A stretch of DNA of 64,000 nt from Ruminococcaceae bacterium OttesenSCG-928-A16 (GCA_030267215.1 JAJDJP010000002.1:62001-126000); one strand, 5' to 3'. Counted from the first letter of the stretch, positions 43,797-53,027 are shown. Numbers and translations are program-made. The notes: generated by a model from the letters alone, not told the origin.

Positions 43797-45032
43797 ATGC
43801 AAAGCCTGCGCAAAAAAAATGTTTTCATCAGCCTTTTTTTTGTTTTGCTGCTCGTTTTTTCGGCCTCGCCCACCTTTTTACCGGTGTTTGCCACAGGCGA
43901 AAGCGAAAGCAGCAAGGAGGAATATGAGCAAAAGCAAAAAGAAGTAGAAGAAAAGCGTGCCCAAATTGCCGCGCTGGAAAAAGCCATTAAAGAAGGCAAG
44001 GCCAGCGCCGAAGCCGCCGCGCAGCGCAAAGCTTACTACGCGCAAGAGGCCGCCCTGCTGGAAGAACAAATTGTTTTAAAGCGGCAGCAAATTGCCACCC
44101 AAGAGCAAGCCATTGAAGTGAAAATTGGCGAAGTGGCCGTTAAACAAAGCCAGTACGATGACAATTACCAGCAAGCGGTGCAGCGGCTGCGTGCCATGTA
44201 TAAAATGAACGACGCCAACCTGCTTAGTACCCTGCTTGCGGTGGATAGCTTTTCGGATTTATTAACCAGCAGCCGCAATATCCAGCTGCTTTCGCAAAAC
44301 GATGCCGAGTTTTTATCGCTGCTGGAAAGCCAGCGCATTGCGCTGGAAACCGAGCAAGCCGAACTACAGGCCATGCTGGCTACCTTAGAAGAAGAAAACA
44401 CGGCGCTGGCCAACAAACAGGCCGAGTATAGCAACAACGTTGCCAAGGCCGAGGCCGAGCGCTCGGCTATTGTGGCCGAGGTAGCGCAAAGCGAAGAAGA
44501 AAAAGAAGCGCTGTACCAAGACATGGTGGCCGCCCAGCAAGAGCTGGAAACTTTATGGAAAAACCTGGGTGGCTCTAGCGGGCAATATGTGGGCGGCGCT
44601 TTGCATTGGCCGGTGCCCTCCCACAATGGCTCGGGGTATATTTCCTCGCACTATGGCTGGCGCACCCTGTACGGCCGGCCAGATTTTCATACCGGCATTG
44701 ACATTGCCCGTGGCCCCAGCGCCAGCATAGACGGTGCCCGCATAGAAGCCGCCAACAGCGGCACCGTAATTTATGTAGAAAACGTTCCCGGCAGCAAGCG
44801 GGGCTATGGCAGCTATTTAATCATCGACCATGGCGGCGGAGTGCGCACCTACTATGCCCATTGCAGCAGCATTGTGGTTTCGGTTGGCGCTTATGTAAAC
44901 CGGGGCGACCATATTGCCAACGTAGGTAACACCGGTAACTCTACCGGCCCCCACCTGCATTTCGAGCTACGGGTAAACAACACCCAGCACGTAAACCCAT
45001 ACCCTTATCTTTCGGGCCAAAAAGAGTTATAA
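43797..45032 (+). CDS. M23 metallopeptidase with coiled coil (EnvC/PcsB/CwlO-like)
   Basis: The 411-residue secreted protein has a signal peptide (ISLFFVLLLVFSASPTFLPV), a coiled coil of about 230 residues (KQKEVEEKRAQIAALEKAIK and on) and a C-terminal LytM/M23 domain. The zinc ligands are seen in FHTGIDIA (His, Asp) and GPHLHFEL (His), with the catalytic His in YYAHCSS. This architecture, right after ftsEX, matches hydrolases or activators controlled by FtsEX. Because all zinc residues are present, it should be an active endopeptidase. GGAGGT precedes the ATG. Confidence 0.93.
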   Translation: MQSLRKKNVFISLFFVLLLVFSASPTFLPVFATGESESSKEEYEQKQKEVEEKRAQIAALEKAIKEGKASAEAAAQRKAYYAQEAALLEEQIVLKRQQIATQEQAIEVKIGEVAVKQSQYDDNYQQAVQRLRAMYKMNDANLLSTLLAVDSFSDLLTSSRNIQLLSQNDAEFLSLLESQRIALETEQAELQAMLATLEEENTALANKQAEYSNNVAKAEAERSAIVAEVAQSEEEKEALYQDMVAAQQELETLWKNLGGSSGQYVGGALHWPVPSHNGSGYISSHYGWRTLYGRPDFHTGIDIARGPSASIDGARIEAANSGTVIYVENVPGSKRGYGSYLIIDHGGGVRTYYAHCSSIVVSVGAYVNRGDHIANVGNTGNSTGPHLHFELRVNNTQHVNPYPYLSGQKEL

Positions 45033-45065
45033 TTTTGCCCAGCTTTATACTGGAGGGACCTACCC

Positions 45066-46232
45066 ATGACCAAAAAAACAGCACGTTTTACCGCTTTGTT
45101 GTGCGCCCTGGTACTTTGTTTGGGCGCCTTTAGCACCCCCGTTTTGGCCGAAACCCCGGCCGAAAAATACAAACGTTTAAAGCAAGAGCTTGCCGCCATT
45201 GCCTCCCAACTAGAGGATACACAAAGCAACAAGGCTGCCGCGCAACAGCGCGCCAAGCAACTGGCTGCCCAAAAACAACTGCTGGAAGAAGCCATTGCCA
45301 TAAAACAACAGGTAATAGACGAAACCCGGGGCACACTGGCCGCTAAAGAAGAAGAAATTGTTGTAAAGCGGCAAGCTATTTTCGATAACGACCAGTTATT
45401 TCAGCAGCGTTTAATTGCCATTTATAAAATGAACAATTCTAACCTGCTTTCTGAATTATTGCATGTGGATAGCTTTTCGGAAGCGTTGACCGTAGCCGAT
45501 TCGCTACAAAGAATTTCAGACAACGACACCGTTCTGCTGCAAACCATGAACGCCCAGCGCGAACAACTAGAGGCCGAGCAGGCCGAAATTAACGCCGCGC
45601 TAAACCAGTTAGAGCTGGATTACCAAGACCTTGAGAACGACAAAGACCTGCTGGCCCAAAGCATTAGCGCTAACGATGCCGCCATTAGTAAAGCGCAGGC
45701 CGACGAAGCCGCCCAAAAAGCTGCCTATAACCAAACCAAAGAAGATACCGATGCCGCTTACAAAGCGTGGCAGGCCAGTGTTGCTGCCGGCAACAACGCC
45801 AGCGGCAACGGCAGCCAAAAAGGCGATGGCAGCCAATACGTTGGCGGCAAGTTTGTTTGGCCGGTGCCCGGCCACTTTACCATTACCTGCTATTTTGGCG
45901 CGCCAGACCCCAGCGGGCGCCCCCATCGTGGTATGGATATCAGTGGCAACGGTAAATCGGGCGCGCCCATTGTTGCGGCGGGCAATGGCACGGTAATAAC
46001 CGCTGTTAACGGGCACTCTAGCTATGGCAACTATTTGGTTATAGACCATGGCAATGGCACCAAAACTCTGTACGCGCACTGCCAATCGCTTGCGGTTGGT
46101 TACGGGCAGCAGGTTGCCACCGGGCAAACCATTGCCTATGTTGGCAGCACCGGATATTCTACCGGCCCCCACCTGCACTTCGAGGTTTTTGACCCCACCC
46201 TTACCAACCCACTACCTTATTTGCAAGGGTAG
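45066..46232 (+). CDS. Second M23 metallopeptidase with coiled coil
   Basis: This is a paralogue of the preceding gene: signal peptide (FTALLCALVLCLGAFSTPVLA in part), a coiled coil with the same pattern (RLKQELAAIASQLEDTQ, LFQQRLIAIYKMNNSNLLSE close to the first copy's LRAMYKMNDANLLST), a Gly/Ser/Asn linker, and an M23 domain. Zinc residues are in PHRGMDIS, LYAHCQS and GPHLHFEV, so it should be active. It starts 34 bp after the first copy behind TGGAGGG. The two may pair in one FtsX-bound complex or act on different linkages. Confidence 0.93.
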   Translation: MTKKTARFTALLCALVLCLGAFSTPVLAETPAEKYKRLKQELAAIASQLEDTQSNKAAAQQRAKQLAAQKQLLEEAIAIKQQVIDETRGTLAAKEEEIVVKRQAIFDNDQLFQQRLIAIYKMNNSNLLSELLHVDSFSEALTVADSLQRISDNDTVLLQTMNAQREQLEAEQAEINAALNQLELDYQDLENDKDLLAQSISANDAAISKAQADEAAQKAAYNQTKEDTDAAYKAWQASVAAGNNASGNGSQKGDGSQYVGGKFVWPVPGHFTITCYFGAPDPSGRPHRGMDISGNGKSGAPIVAAGNGTVITAVNGHSSYGNYLVIDHGNGTKTLYAHCQSLAVGYGQQVATGQTIAYVGSTGYSTGPHLHFEVFDPTLTNPLPYLQG

Positions 46233-46337
46233 TGTATAATAAAGCCAATTCAATGTTTTTTGTTTTACGCAAGGCGCTATTTAAAATTATGTTATAATAC
46301 GCTTTGGTTTTTGGTAAGCAACTATTTGGAGGTTCCA

Positions 46338-47759
46338 ATGAGCAAAAAAATATCGGTTAGCGTTGCGCTGGCCATTGCCCTTATTGCCATGACGGTTACT
46401 TTTGCTGTAACCATGATTATTTCGATGCGCATATTTGATAACACCGTTAGCAATGTAATGCAAAAACAGGTGCTAAACAACAAAATTGCCGAAGTAGACA
46501 AATATGTGCGTGGCAACTTTTATGGCCAAATTGATGAAACTTATTTGCAAGACCGCACCGCAAAAGGATACATAGACGGCCTGCGAAGCAGTGGCAGCAT
46601 TTACTATAGCGCTACCGAATATGCAGAGCTGCTGGATATGGAAAGCGGCAAGCTGGTGGGTATTGGTATTGAGGTAATGCGCGATGCCAACAACTACTTT
46701 AAAATTGCCCGGGTATATCCTGGCTCCCCTGCCGAAACCGCTAAAATAGAAGAAGGCGGCTATATAACCGAAGTGGACGGCGTAGAAGCCAAAAACTTTA
46801 CCAGCATAAAAGCCTTGCAAACGGCTATGCAGGGGGCACAAGGCACCACCTTAAACCTTACCTGCCTTTATAATGTAAACAACGAAGTAAAAACTTTTGC
46901 GGTGCAGCGGGTAAACTACACCGCCCCCACCGTAGAAAGCCAAATTATAGATGGTATTGCCTACATTCATATTTCGGCCTTTACCACCGGCAGCTATGCC
47001 GAGTTTGACTACGCCGTGCGCCAGGCCGAAAACAGTGGCGTGATGGGCATTGTGTTTGACGTACGCAACAATGCCACCAGCCAAAACGAGTTTGCCTATA
47101 CCGAAGCCTGCCGCATGGTGGCCCGGGTTAGCCCGCTTGGCAAAATTGGCTACTACCAGCAAAAAAACAATACCGAGCGCGCCCTGCCAACCTCGGACGC
47201 TGAAGTTTTGGTAAACCTACCCATGGTGGTGCTGGTAAATGGCAACACCGCCGGTGCGGCCGAGCTTTTTTCTACCGGTATACGCAACCTAAACAACGCG
47301 CAAATTGCCGGGGTTAAAACTGCCGGCAAAGCCATGATGCTTTCTTCGCCACAGCGTTTAAGCGATGGTTCGGCGGTTTCGGTAACCATTGCCAAGGTTT
47401 ATCCGGCCAGCCGGATAGATTACGACACCGTTGGCGTGCAGCCCGATATTGAGGTTGCCCCCGGCGCCGAAGAAACCAACCCCTATAAAGTGGATGTTGC
47501 CACCGATGTACAGGTGTTGCGCGGATTTGAAATACTGCGTGGTATGGCAAAAACCGCCGGTACTTTGCCGGCTGCTTCCCCCGCAGCCACCGCCTCTTTG
47601 CCCGAAACACCGGAAGAAAATTCCGAAGTTTCCGCCGAAGAAGGCGAAGAAAATGGCAGCAGCGATGATACCAGTGATAACAGCGACGATACCGACAATA
47701 GCACCAGCAGCACTAATAACGATGATGACGATAGCGGCTCGGCTTCGCGGGCAAGTTAA
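46338..47759 (+). CDS. S41 (CtpA-like) protein lacking the catalytic serine
   Basis: The 473-residue membrane-anchored protein has an N-terminal helix (ALIAMTVTFAVTMIIS), a PDZ domain (GIGIEVMRDANNYFKIARVY) and an S41 core. In S41 proteases the nucleophile lies in the pattern T/S-A-S-A-S/A-E; here the sequence is VLVNGNTAGAAELF, so the serine position is Gly306. The catalytic Lys is kept at Lys331 (KTAGKAMM), 25 residues later, the same spacing as the S372/K397 pair of the algal enzyme. It is probably a pseudoprotease. The C-terminus is a 50-residue acidic Ser/Asp tail. GGAGG precedes the ATG at 46338. Confidence 0.85.
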   Translation: MSKKISVSVALAIALIAMTVTFAVTMIISMRIFDNTVSNVMQKQVLNNKIAEVDKYVRGNFYGQIDETYLQDRTAKGYIDGLRSSGSIYYSATEYAELLDMESGKLVGIGIEVMRDANNYFKIARVYPGSPAETAKIEEGGYITEVDGVEAKNFTSIKALQTAMQGAQGTTLNLTCLYNVNNEVKTFAVQRVNYTAPTVESQIIDGIAYIHISAFTTGSYAEFDYAVRQAENSGVMGIVFDVRNNATSQNEFAYTEACRMVARVSPLGKIGYYQQKNNTERALPTSDAEVLVNLPMVVLVNGNTAGAAELFSTGIRNLNNAQIAGVKTAGKAMMLSSPQRLSDGSAVSVTIAKVYPASRIDYDTVGVQPDIEVAPGAEETNPYKVDVATDVQVLRGFEILRGMAKTAGTLPAASPAATASLPETPEENSEVSAEEGEENGSSDDTSDNSDDTDNSTSSTNNDDDDSGSASRAS

Positions 47760-47792
47760 GCCCAAACCAACAACTATTTAGGAGGACATTGC

Positions 47793-48563
47793 ATGCTTGA
47801 GGTTAGCGCTGCGGTGGTAATGTATGGCGGCGCCAAAGACGTGCGGCAGTGCCTAAACAGCCTAAACACCCAAACCAAAGGCTGCAACCTCTGCGTTTAT
47901 TTGGTAGATAACGCCTCGCCCGACGGGGCACTTGCCACGCTGGAACAAGAGGGCTTACCCCCCAACGTAACCGTGCTACCCCAACCCCAAAACCTGGGGT
48001 TTGGCCGTGGCCACAACACCGTGTTGCCGCTGCTGCAAAGCCGCTACCACGCCGTGGTTAACCCCGACATTGTGGTTACCGCCGATACCCTTACCGACAT
48101 GGCCGCCTGGATGGACGCCCACCCCGATGTTGCCATCGCCACCCCGGGGCTGGTGTTCCCGGGCGGGCAGCCACAACACATTGGCAAACGCAAACCCGCG
48201 CTGCTGCCCTTACTGGCACGCCAAACCGGGTTAAAATGCCTTAAAAAGTACGAAGACCATTACCTGATGTTGGACGAGGATTTGTCCAAGCCCATTGATG
48301 TTGAATTTTGCAGCGGCTCTTTTTTTATGATGCCCACCGAGATATTTAAAAAAATTGGCGGGTTTGATGAAAAATATTTTATGTATGTAGAGGATGCCGA
48401 CATTACCCAAAAAGCATTGCAACATGGGCGGGCGGTATACCTGCCACAATTTACGGTAGTGCACGCCTGGCACCGGGCGGCCCACCGGCAGCTACGCCAG
48501 TTTGTTTGGCAGCTTCGCAGCATGTTGCGGTATTTTGGCAAGTGGGGTTTTAGGCTAAAATAG
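47793..48563 (+). CDS. GT2 family glycosyltransferase, rhamnosyltransferase-like
   Basis: The 256-residue enzyme has a GT-A fold: VSAAVVMYGGAKDVRQCL, LVDNASPDG, the NPDIVV donor-metal motif (in place of DxD) and the catalytic region FDEKYFMYVEDADITQKA. These fit WbbL-type rhamnosyltransferases that use dTDP-rhamnose. The rml genes just downstream support that donor. The protein has no membrane helix. AGGAGG precedes the ATG. It probably builds a rhamnose-containing wall polysaccharide; the acceptor is unknown. Confidence 0.87.
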   Translation: MLEVSAAVVMYGGAKDVRQCLNSLNTQTKGCNLCVYLVDNASPDGALATLEQEGLPPNVTVLPQPQNLGFGRGHNTVLPLLQSRYHAVVNPDIVVTADTLTDMAAWMDAHPDVAIATPGLVFPGGQPQHIGKRKPALLPLLARQTGLKCLKKYEDHYLMLDEDLSKPIDVEFCSGSFFMMPTEIFKKIGGFDEKYFMYVEDADITQKALQHGRAVYLPQFTVVHAWHRAAHRQLRQFVWQLRSMLRYFGKWGFRLK

Positions 48564-48649
48564 CCCCTGTTATTCATAAATATACGTTCGGCTTACAAAA
48601 ATAAGTTACAGGGCAGTACGCTGTGCCCCACAACAGGAGGACACACACC

Positions 48650-49537
48650 ATGATGAAGGGTATTGTTTTGGCCGGTGGCTCGGGCACACGGTTGTATCCC
48701 TGCACCACTGCGGTTTCTAAACAAATGCTAACCGTGTACGATAAACCGATGATTTATTACCCGGTTAGCACCTTAATGCTGGCCGGTATTCGGGATATTT
48801 TAATTATATCCACCCCGCAAGATTTACCCAGCTTTGAGCGGCTGTTTGGCACCGGCGAAGCACTGGGCGTAAACTTTAGCTATGCGGTGCAAGCCCAGCC
48901 GCGGGGCCTGGCCGATGCTTTTATTGTTGGGGCCGATTTTATTGGAAACGATAGTGTGTGCCTTGTGCTGGGCGATAATATTTTTTATGGCTACGGCTTT
49001 ACCGAGCGGCTGAACATTGCCGCTGCCCGCGAAAAGGGTGCCACCATTTTTGGCTACCATGTGGCCGACCCAAGCGACCTTGGCGTGGTGGAATTTGATG
49101 ACAAGGGCAACGTGCTTTCTATTGAAGAAAAACCCCAACACCCCAAAAGCAACTATGCTATTCCTGGCCTTTATTTTTACGATAACCGTGTAATAGAAAT
49201 TGCCAAAAATGTAAAACCCTCGGCCCGTGGCGAAATTGAAATTACCTCGGTAAACAATGCCTATTTAGAAATGGGCGAATTGAAGGTAGAACTGTTTGGC
49301 CGTGGCATGGCCTGGCTAGATACCGGCACCCACCGCAGCATGCTGGCAGCCGCCAATTTTGTAGAGGCCGTGCAAACCCGGCAGGGGTTATATGTTGCCT
49401 GTTTGGAAGAAATTGCCTACCGCCAAGCGTTTATAGATAAGCAGCAACTGTTAAAGGCAGCCGCTGTGCTAGAAAAAACCGAGTACGGCGCATATTTGTA
49501 CAACATTGCAGAAACGGTTATCCCTGGCAAATTTTAA
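48650..49537 (+). CDS. rmlA: Glucose-1-phosphate thymidylyltransferase
   Basis: RmlA makes dTDP-glucose, the first step to dTDP-L-rhamnose. The 295 residues contain [16 protein letters not shown], the [15 protein letters not shown] block, [11 protein letters not shown] and [20 protein letters not shown] in the usual order (shortened here). The start is the ATG at 48650, 9 nt after AGGAGG; a second ATG follows directly. It lies 86 bp after the glycosyltransferase. Confidence 0.96.
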   Translation: MMKGIVLAGGSGTRLYPCTTAVSKQMLTVYDKPMIYYPVSTLMLAGIRDILIISTPQDLPSFERLFGTGEALGVNFSYAVQAQPRGLADAFIVGADFIGNDSVCLVLGDNIFYGYGFTERLNIAAAREKGATIFGYHVADPSDLGVVEFDDKGNVLSIEEKPQHPKSNYAIPGLYFYDNRVIEIAKNVKPSARGEIEITSVNNAYLEMGELKVELFGRGMAWLDTGTHRSMLAAANFVEAVQTRQGLYVACLEEIAYRQAFIDKQQLLKAAAVLEKTEYGAYLYNIAETVIPGKF

Positions 49538-49608
49538 GCCGAGGGAAATATACATGGGCCATAGCTGTATTTTAACAATGAACCAAGGTCAAGGGTATAC
49601 CGTTTTGG

Positions 49609-49989
49609 CTATTGACTGACCAATTTGCGTAGCAACGGTTCGATTTTGGAGCCCTATCCCAAAATGCAGAACTTGTTCTGCAAGGACCCGAAGTCACCGC
49701 CCGCTACGCTCTTCAGGTGGTCGAACCAGTTCGCCCTATTCGCCTAACGGCGAATACCCCTGAGTTAACGTCCCCCGGACGACGAAACTGGATGGTATAT
49801 CCAAGTACAGTGATATGCTCTACCTTCTCCTATGGGAATTCACTCGCTGTATGCAGATGGCAGCCAACTGCTTCCCGGTTCTTCCCTCTGGTGATGAAAA
49901 TTATGCTGCGAAATTCCCCATTGGCTTAGTTGCTTAAAAACATTTAAGACTGGAGCATATTGCACTTTTAACTAGCGACTATTGACTGA
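49609..49989. repeat. Direct repeat CTATTGACTGA flanking the rmlA-rmlD gap block
   Basis: Identical 11-bp copies lie at 49609-49619 and 49979-49989, just outside the structured block. The right copy overlaps a partial CTAGCGACTATT end sequence (49973-49984) of the type seen at 30724. Confidence 0.6.
49623..49925. ncRNA. Highly structured non-coding block in the place of rmlC
   Basis: Successive perfect hairpins can be drawn: ATTTTGG/CCAAAAT (49643-49665), GCAGAA/TTCTGC (49666-49681), ATTCGCC/GGCGAAT (49738-49755), CGTCC/GGACG (49769-49781) and TGGAT/ATCCA (49789-49803). An 85-nt domain is closed by GGGAATT (49834-49840) and AATTCCC (49912-49918). No RmlC-like protein reads in any frame. The strand of action is unknown, because hairpins fold either way. 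It could be the RNA or end of a lost mobile element, such as an OMEGA-type guide RNA, or an untranslated regulator. Confidence 0.45.
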
Positions 49990-50021
49990 AGACTACTGAC
50001 TATTTTAAGGAGAATGATGGC

Positions 50022-50909
50022 ATGAAAATTATGATTACTGGCGCAAATGGCCAGCTTGGCACCGAGATTATCCGCCAGCTGCAAACAGGCGGCAGCGCCC
50101 TTGGCCCCCTGCCCCAGCGCCTGCACCTTGCCACCGTTATAGCGGTAGATTTACCCGACGCAGACCTTGCCAGCCGCCACGATACCGCTGTGCTGCTGCG
50201 CCGCCACGCCCCCGATGTGGTGATAAACTGCGCCGCCTTTACCAATGTAGACGCCTGCGAAACCGAACCGGACACCGCTTATGCCGCTAACGCCCTAGCC
50301 GCCCGCAACGTGGCCATGGCATGCGAAGAAGTGGGCGCAAAACTGGTGCATATATCTACCGATTATGTTTTTAGCGGCAATGCCACCACCCCTTTAAACG
50401 AAACCGCCCCCACCGGCCCACAAAGCATTTATGGGGCCACCAAACTATTGGGCGAACAATATGTAAAGCAGTTTAACAGCAAATGGTTTATTGTGCGCAC
50501 CAGCTGGCTATACGGGCAGTTTGGCAACAATTTTGTTAAAACCATTGTGCGGGCCGCGCGCGAAAAAGGCAGCCTAAAAGTGGTGGATGACCAATTTGGC
50601 AACCCCACCAACGCCGAAGACCTTGCCCACCATATTTTAAAGCTGGCTGCCAGCAAAGAGTATGGCCTGTACCACTGCACCGGCAACGGCATTTGCAATT
50701 GGCATGCTTTTGCTGCCGAAATTGTGCGCCTTTGGGGCATAGAAGCTACCGTTGCCCCCTGTACTACCCAGGAATTTCCCCGCCCGGCAAAGCGCCCCGC
50801 TTTTTCGGCGCTGGATAACGCCATGCTGCGTGCCACTGTGGGCGACGAAATGCGCCCCTGGCAAGAGGCGCTGGCCGATTTTTATAGCAAAACCAAAGAC
50901 AATATTTAA
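50022..50909 (+). CDS. rmlD: dTDP-4-dehydrorhamnose reductase
   Basis: RmlD reduces dTDP-4-keto-L-rhamnose to dTDP-L-rhamnose. The 295-residue SDR protein begins MKIMITGANGQLGTEI, with NCAAFTNVDACETEPD, STDYVFSG, YGATKLLGEQ (the YxxxK catalytic pair) and RTSWLYGQFGNNFVKT. AAGGAG precedes the ATG. It is the step after the epimerase RmlC, which has no gene here. Confidence 0.95.
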   Translation: MKIMITGANGQLGTEIIRQLQTGGSALGPLPQRLHLATVIAVDLPDADLASRHDTAVLLRRHAPDVVINCAAFTNVDACETEPDTAYAANALAARNVAMACEEVGAKLVHISTDYVFSGNATTPLNETAPTGPQSIYGATKLLGEQYVKQFNSKWFIVRTSWLYGQFGNNFVKTIVRAAREKGSLKVVDDQFGNPTNAEDLAHHILKLAASKEYGLYHCTGNGICNWHAFAAEIVRLWGIEATVAPCTTQEFPRPAKRPAFSALDNAMLRATVGDEMRPWQEALADFYSKTKDNI

Positions 50910-50981
50910 CCCCTAAAGCGCCAAACGGCAGGAAGCACTTTGGCCAAAACCAACAAAACAGCAATTATTGGAGGCAGCCTC

Positions 50982-52040
50982 ATGAAAACCATTCTTGTAA
51001 CCGGCGGCGCCGGGTTTATCGGTTCCAACTATATTTTGTATATGCTTAAAAAGTATGCCGATATCCGCCTGATTAACCTGGATAAGCTTACCTACGCCGG
51101 CAACCTGGAAAACCTGCGTAGCATAGAGGGCGATGAACGCCATATTTTTGTGCAGGGCGATATTTTGGACAAAACCCTTGTAAGTGGGCTATTTAAAACC
51201 TACCAGCCCACCGCAGTGGTTAACTTTGCTGCCGAAAGCCATGTAGACCGCTCGATTGAAAACCCCGGTATTTTTGCCGAAACCAATATTATGGGCACCA
51301 TCAACCTGCTTAGCTGCGCCCGTGCCGCCTGGGAAACCGCCGACGGCAGCTACCCGGCCGAGGTGAAATTTTTGCAGGTTTCTACCGATGAAGTATACGG
51401 CTCGCTGGGCGAAACCGGCTTTTTTACCGAAGAAACCCCCCTGTGCCCACACTCGCCCTATTCTGCCAGTAAAACCAGCGCCGATTTATTTGTGATGGCC
51501 TGGCACGATACCTATGGCCTGCCAGTGAACATTACCCGTTGCAGCAACAACTATGGCCCCTACCAGTTCCCCGAAAAGCTGATACCGCTAATGATACACA
51601 ACGCCACGAACAAAAAGAACCTGCCGGTGTATGGCAACGGTTTGAATGTGCGTGACTGGCTGTATGTAGAAGACCACTGCAAAGCCATAGACATGGTGCT
51701 GGAAAACGGGCGCAACGGCGAAGTGTACAACGTGGGCGGCCACAACGAGCGCACCAACATTGCCATTGTAAAAAAGGTGATTGCGCTGGTGCAGCAAAAG
51801 GTAGACCCCACCGTTACCGAAAGCCTGATTACCTATGTAACCGACCGCAAAGGCCACGACCTGCGCTATGGTATCGACCCGGAAAAAATACGCCGGGAGC
51901 TTGGCTGGCAGCCCGACACCCCCTTTGAAGAGGGCATTGAGCTTACCATTGATTGGTACCTTAATAACGGCGATTGGCTGCACAACGTAACCAGCGGCGG
52001 GTACATGGCTTATTACGATAAAATGTATAAAAACCGGTAG
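50982..52040 (+). CDS. rmlB: dTDP-glucose 4,6-dehydratase
   Basis: RmlB converts dTDP-glucose to dTDP-4-keto-6-deoxyglucose with NAD. Landmarks in the 352 residues are ILVTGGAGFIGSNYI, LDKLTYAGNLENL, the AAESHVDRSIENP block, STDEVYGSLGE and YSASKTSADL with the catalytic Tyr-Lys. The ATG at 50982 follows GGAGG. It lies 72 bp after rmlD and is the last sugar gene of the block. Confidence 0.96.
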   Translation: MKTILVTGGAGFIGSNYILYMLKKYADIRLINLDKLTYAGNLENLRSIEGDERHIFVQGDILDKTLVSGLFKTYQPTAVVNFAAESHVDRSIENPGIFAETNIMGTINLLSCARAAWETADGSYPAEVKFLQVSTDEVYGSLGETGFFTEETPLCPHSPYSASKTSADLFVMAWHDTYGLPVNITRCSNNYGPYQFPEKLIPLMIHNATNKKNLPVYGNGLNVRDWLYVEDHCKAIDMVLENGRNGEVYNVGGHNERTNIAIVKKVIALVQQKVDPTVTESLITYVTDRKGHDLRYGIDPEKIRRELGWQPDTPFEEGIELTIDWYLNNGDWLHNVTSGGYMAYYDKMYKNR

Positions 52041-52090
52041 GGTACAGGGCCAATGGCGGCCTATGCCCAACTTGTGTGAAGGAGAAAATT

Positions 52091-52867
52091 ATGCGGATTG
52101 TTGTTAAAATTGGCACCTCTACCATTGCCCATGCCACCGGGCAGCTAAATATACGCCGGGTAGAGCAGCTGTGCAAAGTATTATCTGATTTGAAAAACGC
52201 AGGCCACGAAGTATTGGTGGTTTCTTCTGGCGCCATTGGCATGGGTGTGGGTAAATTGCACCTTGCCGGCCGGCCCGACGATATCCCAACCCGGCAAGCC
52301 GCTGCTGCGGTGGGCCAGTGCGAAATGATGTATATTTACGACAGCCTGTTTTCGCAATACAACCACACTGTGGGGCAAATGCTGCTTACCGCCGAGGATA
52401 TCCACCACGAGGTGCGCCGCCACAATGTAGAGGCCACCTTGTTTCGTTTGCTAGAGCTTGGGGCTATCCCCGTTTTAAACGAGAACGACAGCGTTGCCAC
52501 CGCCGAAATTGAGGGCGGGGAAATTGGCGACAATGACACTCTATCGGCCGAAATCGCGGTTTCTGCCAAGGCAGATTTACTAGTGCTTCTCACCGATATC
52601 CCGGGCCTTTTTACCGCCGACCCGCGCAAAGACCCAGCCGCAAAACTGATACCCATTGTAACCGAAATTACCGACGAAATGCTGGCGGCTAGCGGGGGTG
52701 CCGGCACCGGGCTTGGCACCGGTGGCATGCTAACCAAGCTGCACGCTGCGCAAATTTTGCAAAAACATAATATAGACATGGTTATTACCAACGGCCAAAA
52801 CCCCGAAAGTTTGTACGAAGTGGTGGAAGGCCGGCCGGTGGGCACCCGGTTTAGCTTTAAAAAGTAG
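52091..52867 (+). CDS. proB: Glutamate 5-kinase (no PUA domain)
   Basis: ProB phosphorylates glutamate, the first step to proline. The 258-residue amino acid kinase domain shows RIVVKIGTSTIA, VVSSGAIGMGV, NENDSVAT and GTGGMLTKLHAAQI. The C-terminal PUA domain of longer enzymes is absent. The ATG at 52091 follows AAGGAG. It lies 51 bp after rmlB, so it may share that transcript. Confidence 0.95.
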   Translation: MRIVVKIGTSTIAHATGQLNIRRVEQLCKVLSDLKNAGHEVLVVSSGAIGMGVGKLHLAGRPDDIPTRQAAAAVGQCEMMYIYDSLFSQYNHTVGQMLLTAEDIHHEVRRHNVEATLFRLLELGAIPVLNENDSVATAEIEGGEIGDNDTLSAEIAVSAKADLLVLLTDIPGLFTADPRKDPAAKLIPIVTEITDEMLAASGGAGTGLGTGGMLTKLHAAQILQKHNIDMVITNGQNPESLYEVVEGRPVGTRFSFKK

Positions 52868-52928
52868 ATGAATTTAAGCTAAAATTTTAACCATTGATTT
52901 ATATTATTGGTTGGTTCGGGGCAAGCTC

Positions 52929-53015
52929 AAACCCCCACCCCTAAAAAAAAGAGAAGTGCGTTAACACAGGGTGTTTTGCCCTTGACCTTGCCCTTAACTA
53001 GAAACTAGCGACTAT
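52929..53015. repeat. AAAC-CCC palindrome next to a partial CTAGCGACTAT end
   Basis: An AAACCCCC...GGGTGTTTT unit (52929-52976) is followed by CCCTTAACTAGA and CTAGCGACTAT (52991-53015), the inverse of 30486-30510. It lies between proB and proA and ends 2 nt before the proA ribosome site. Confidence 0.55.
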
Positions 53016-53027
53016 AAGGAGGCCCCC

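Noticed and set aside
49717-49929. 70-residue plus-strand frame in the rmlA-rmlD gap
   Set aside because: It crosses several perfect hairpins, has no ribosome site and does not resemble RmlC or any family I know.
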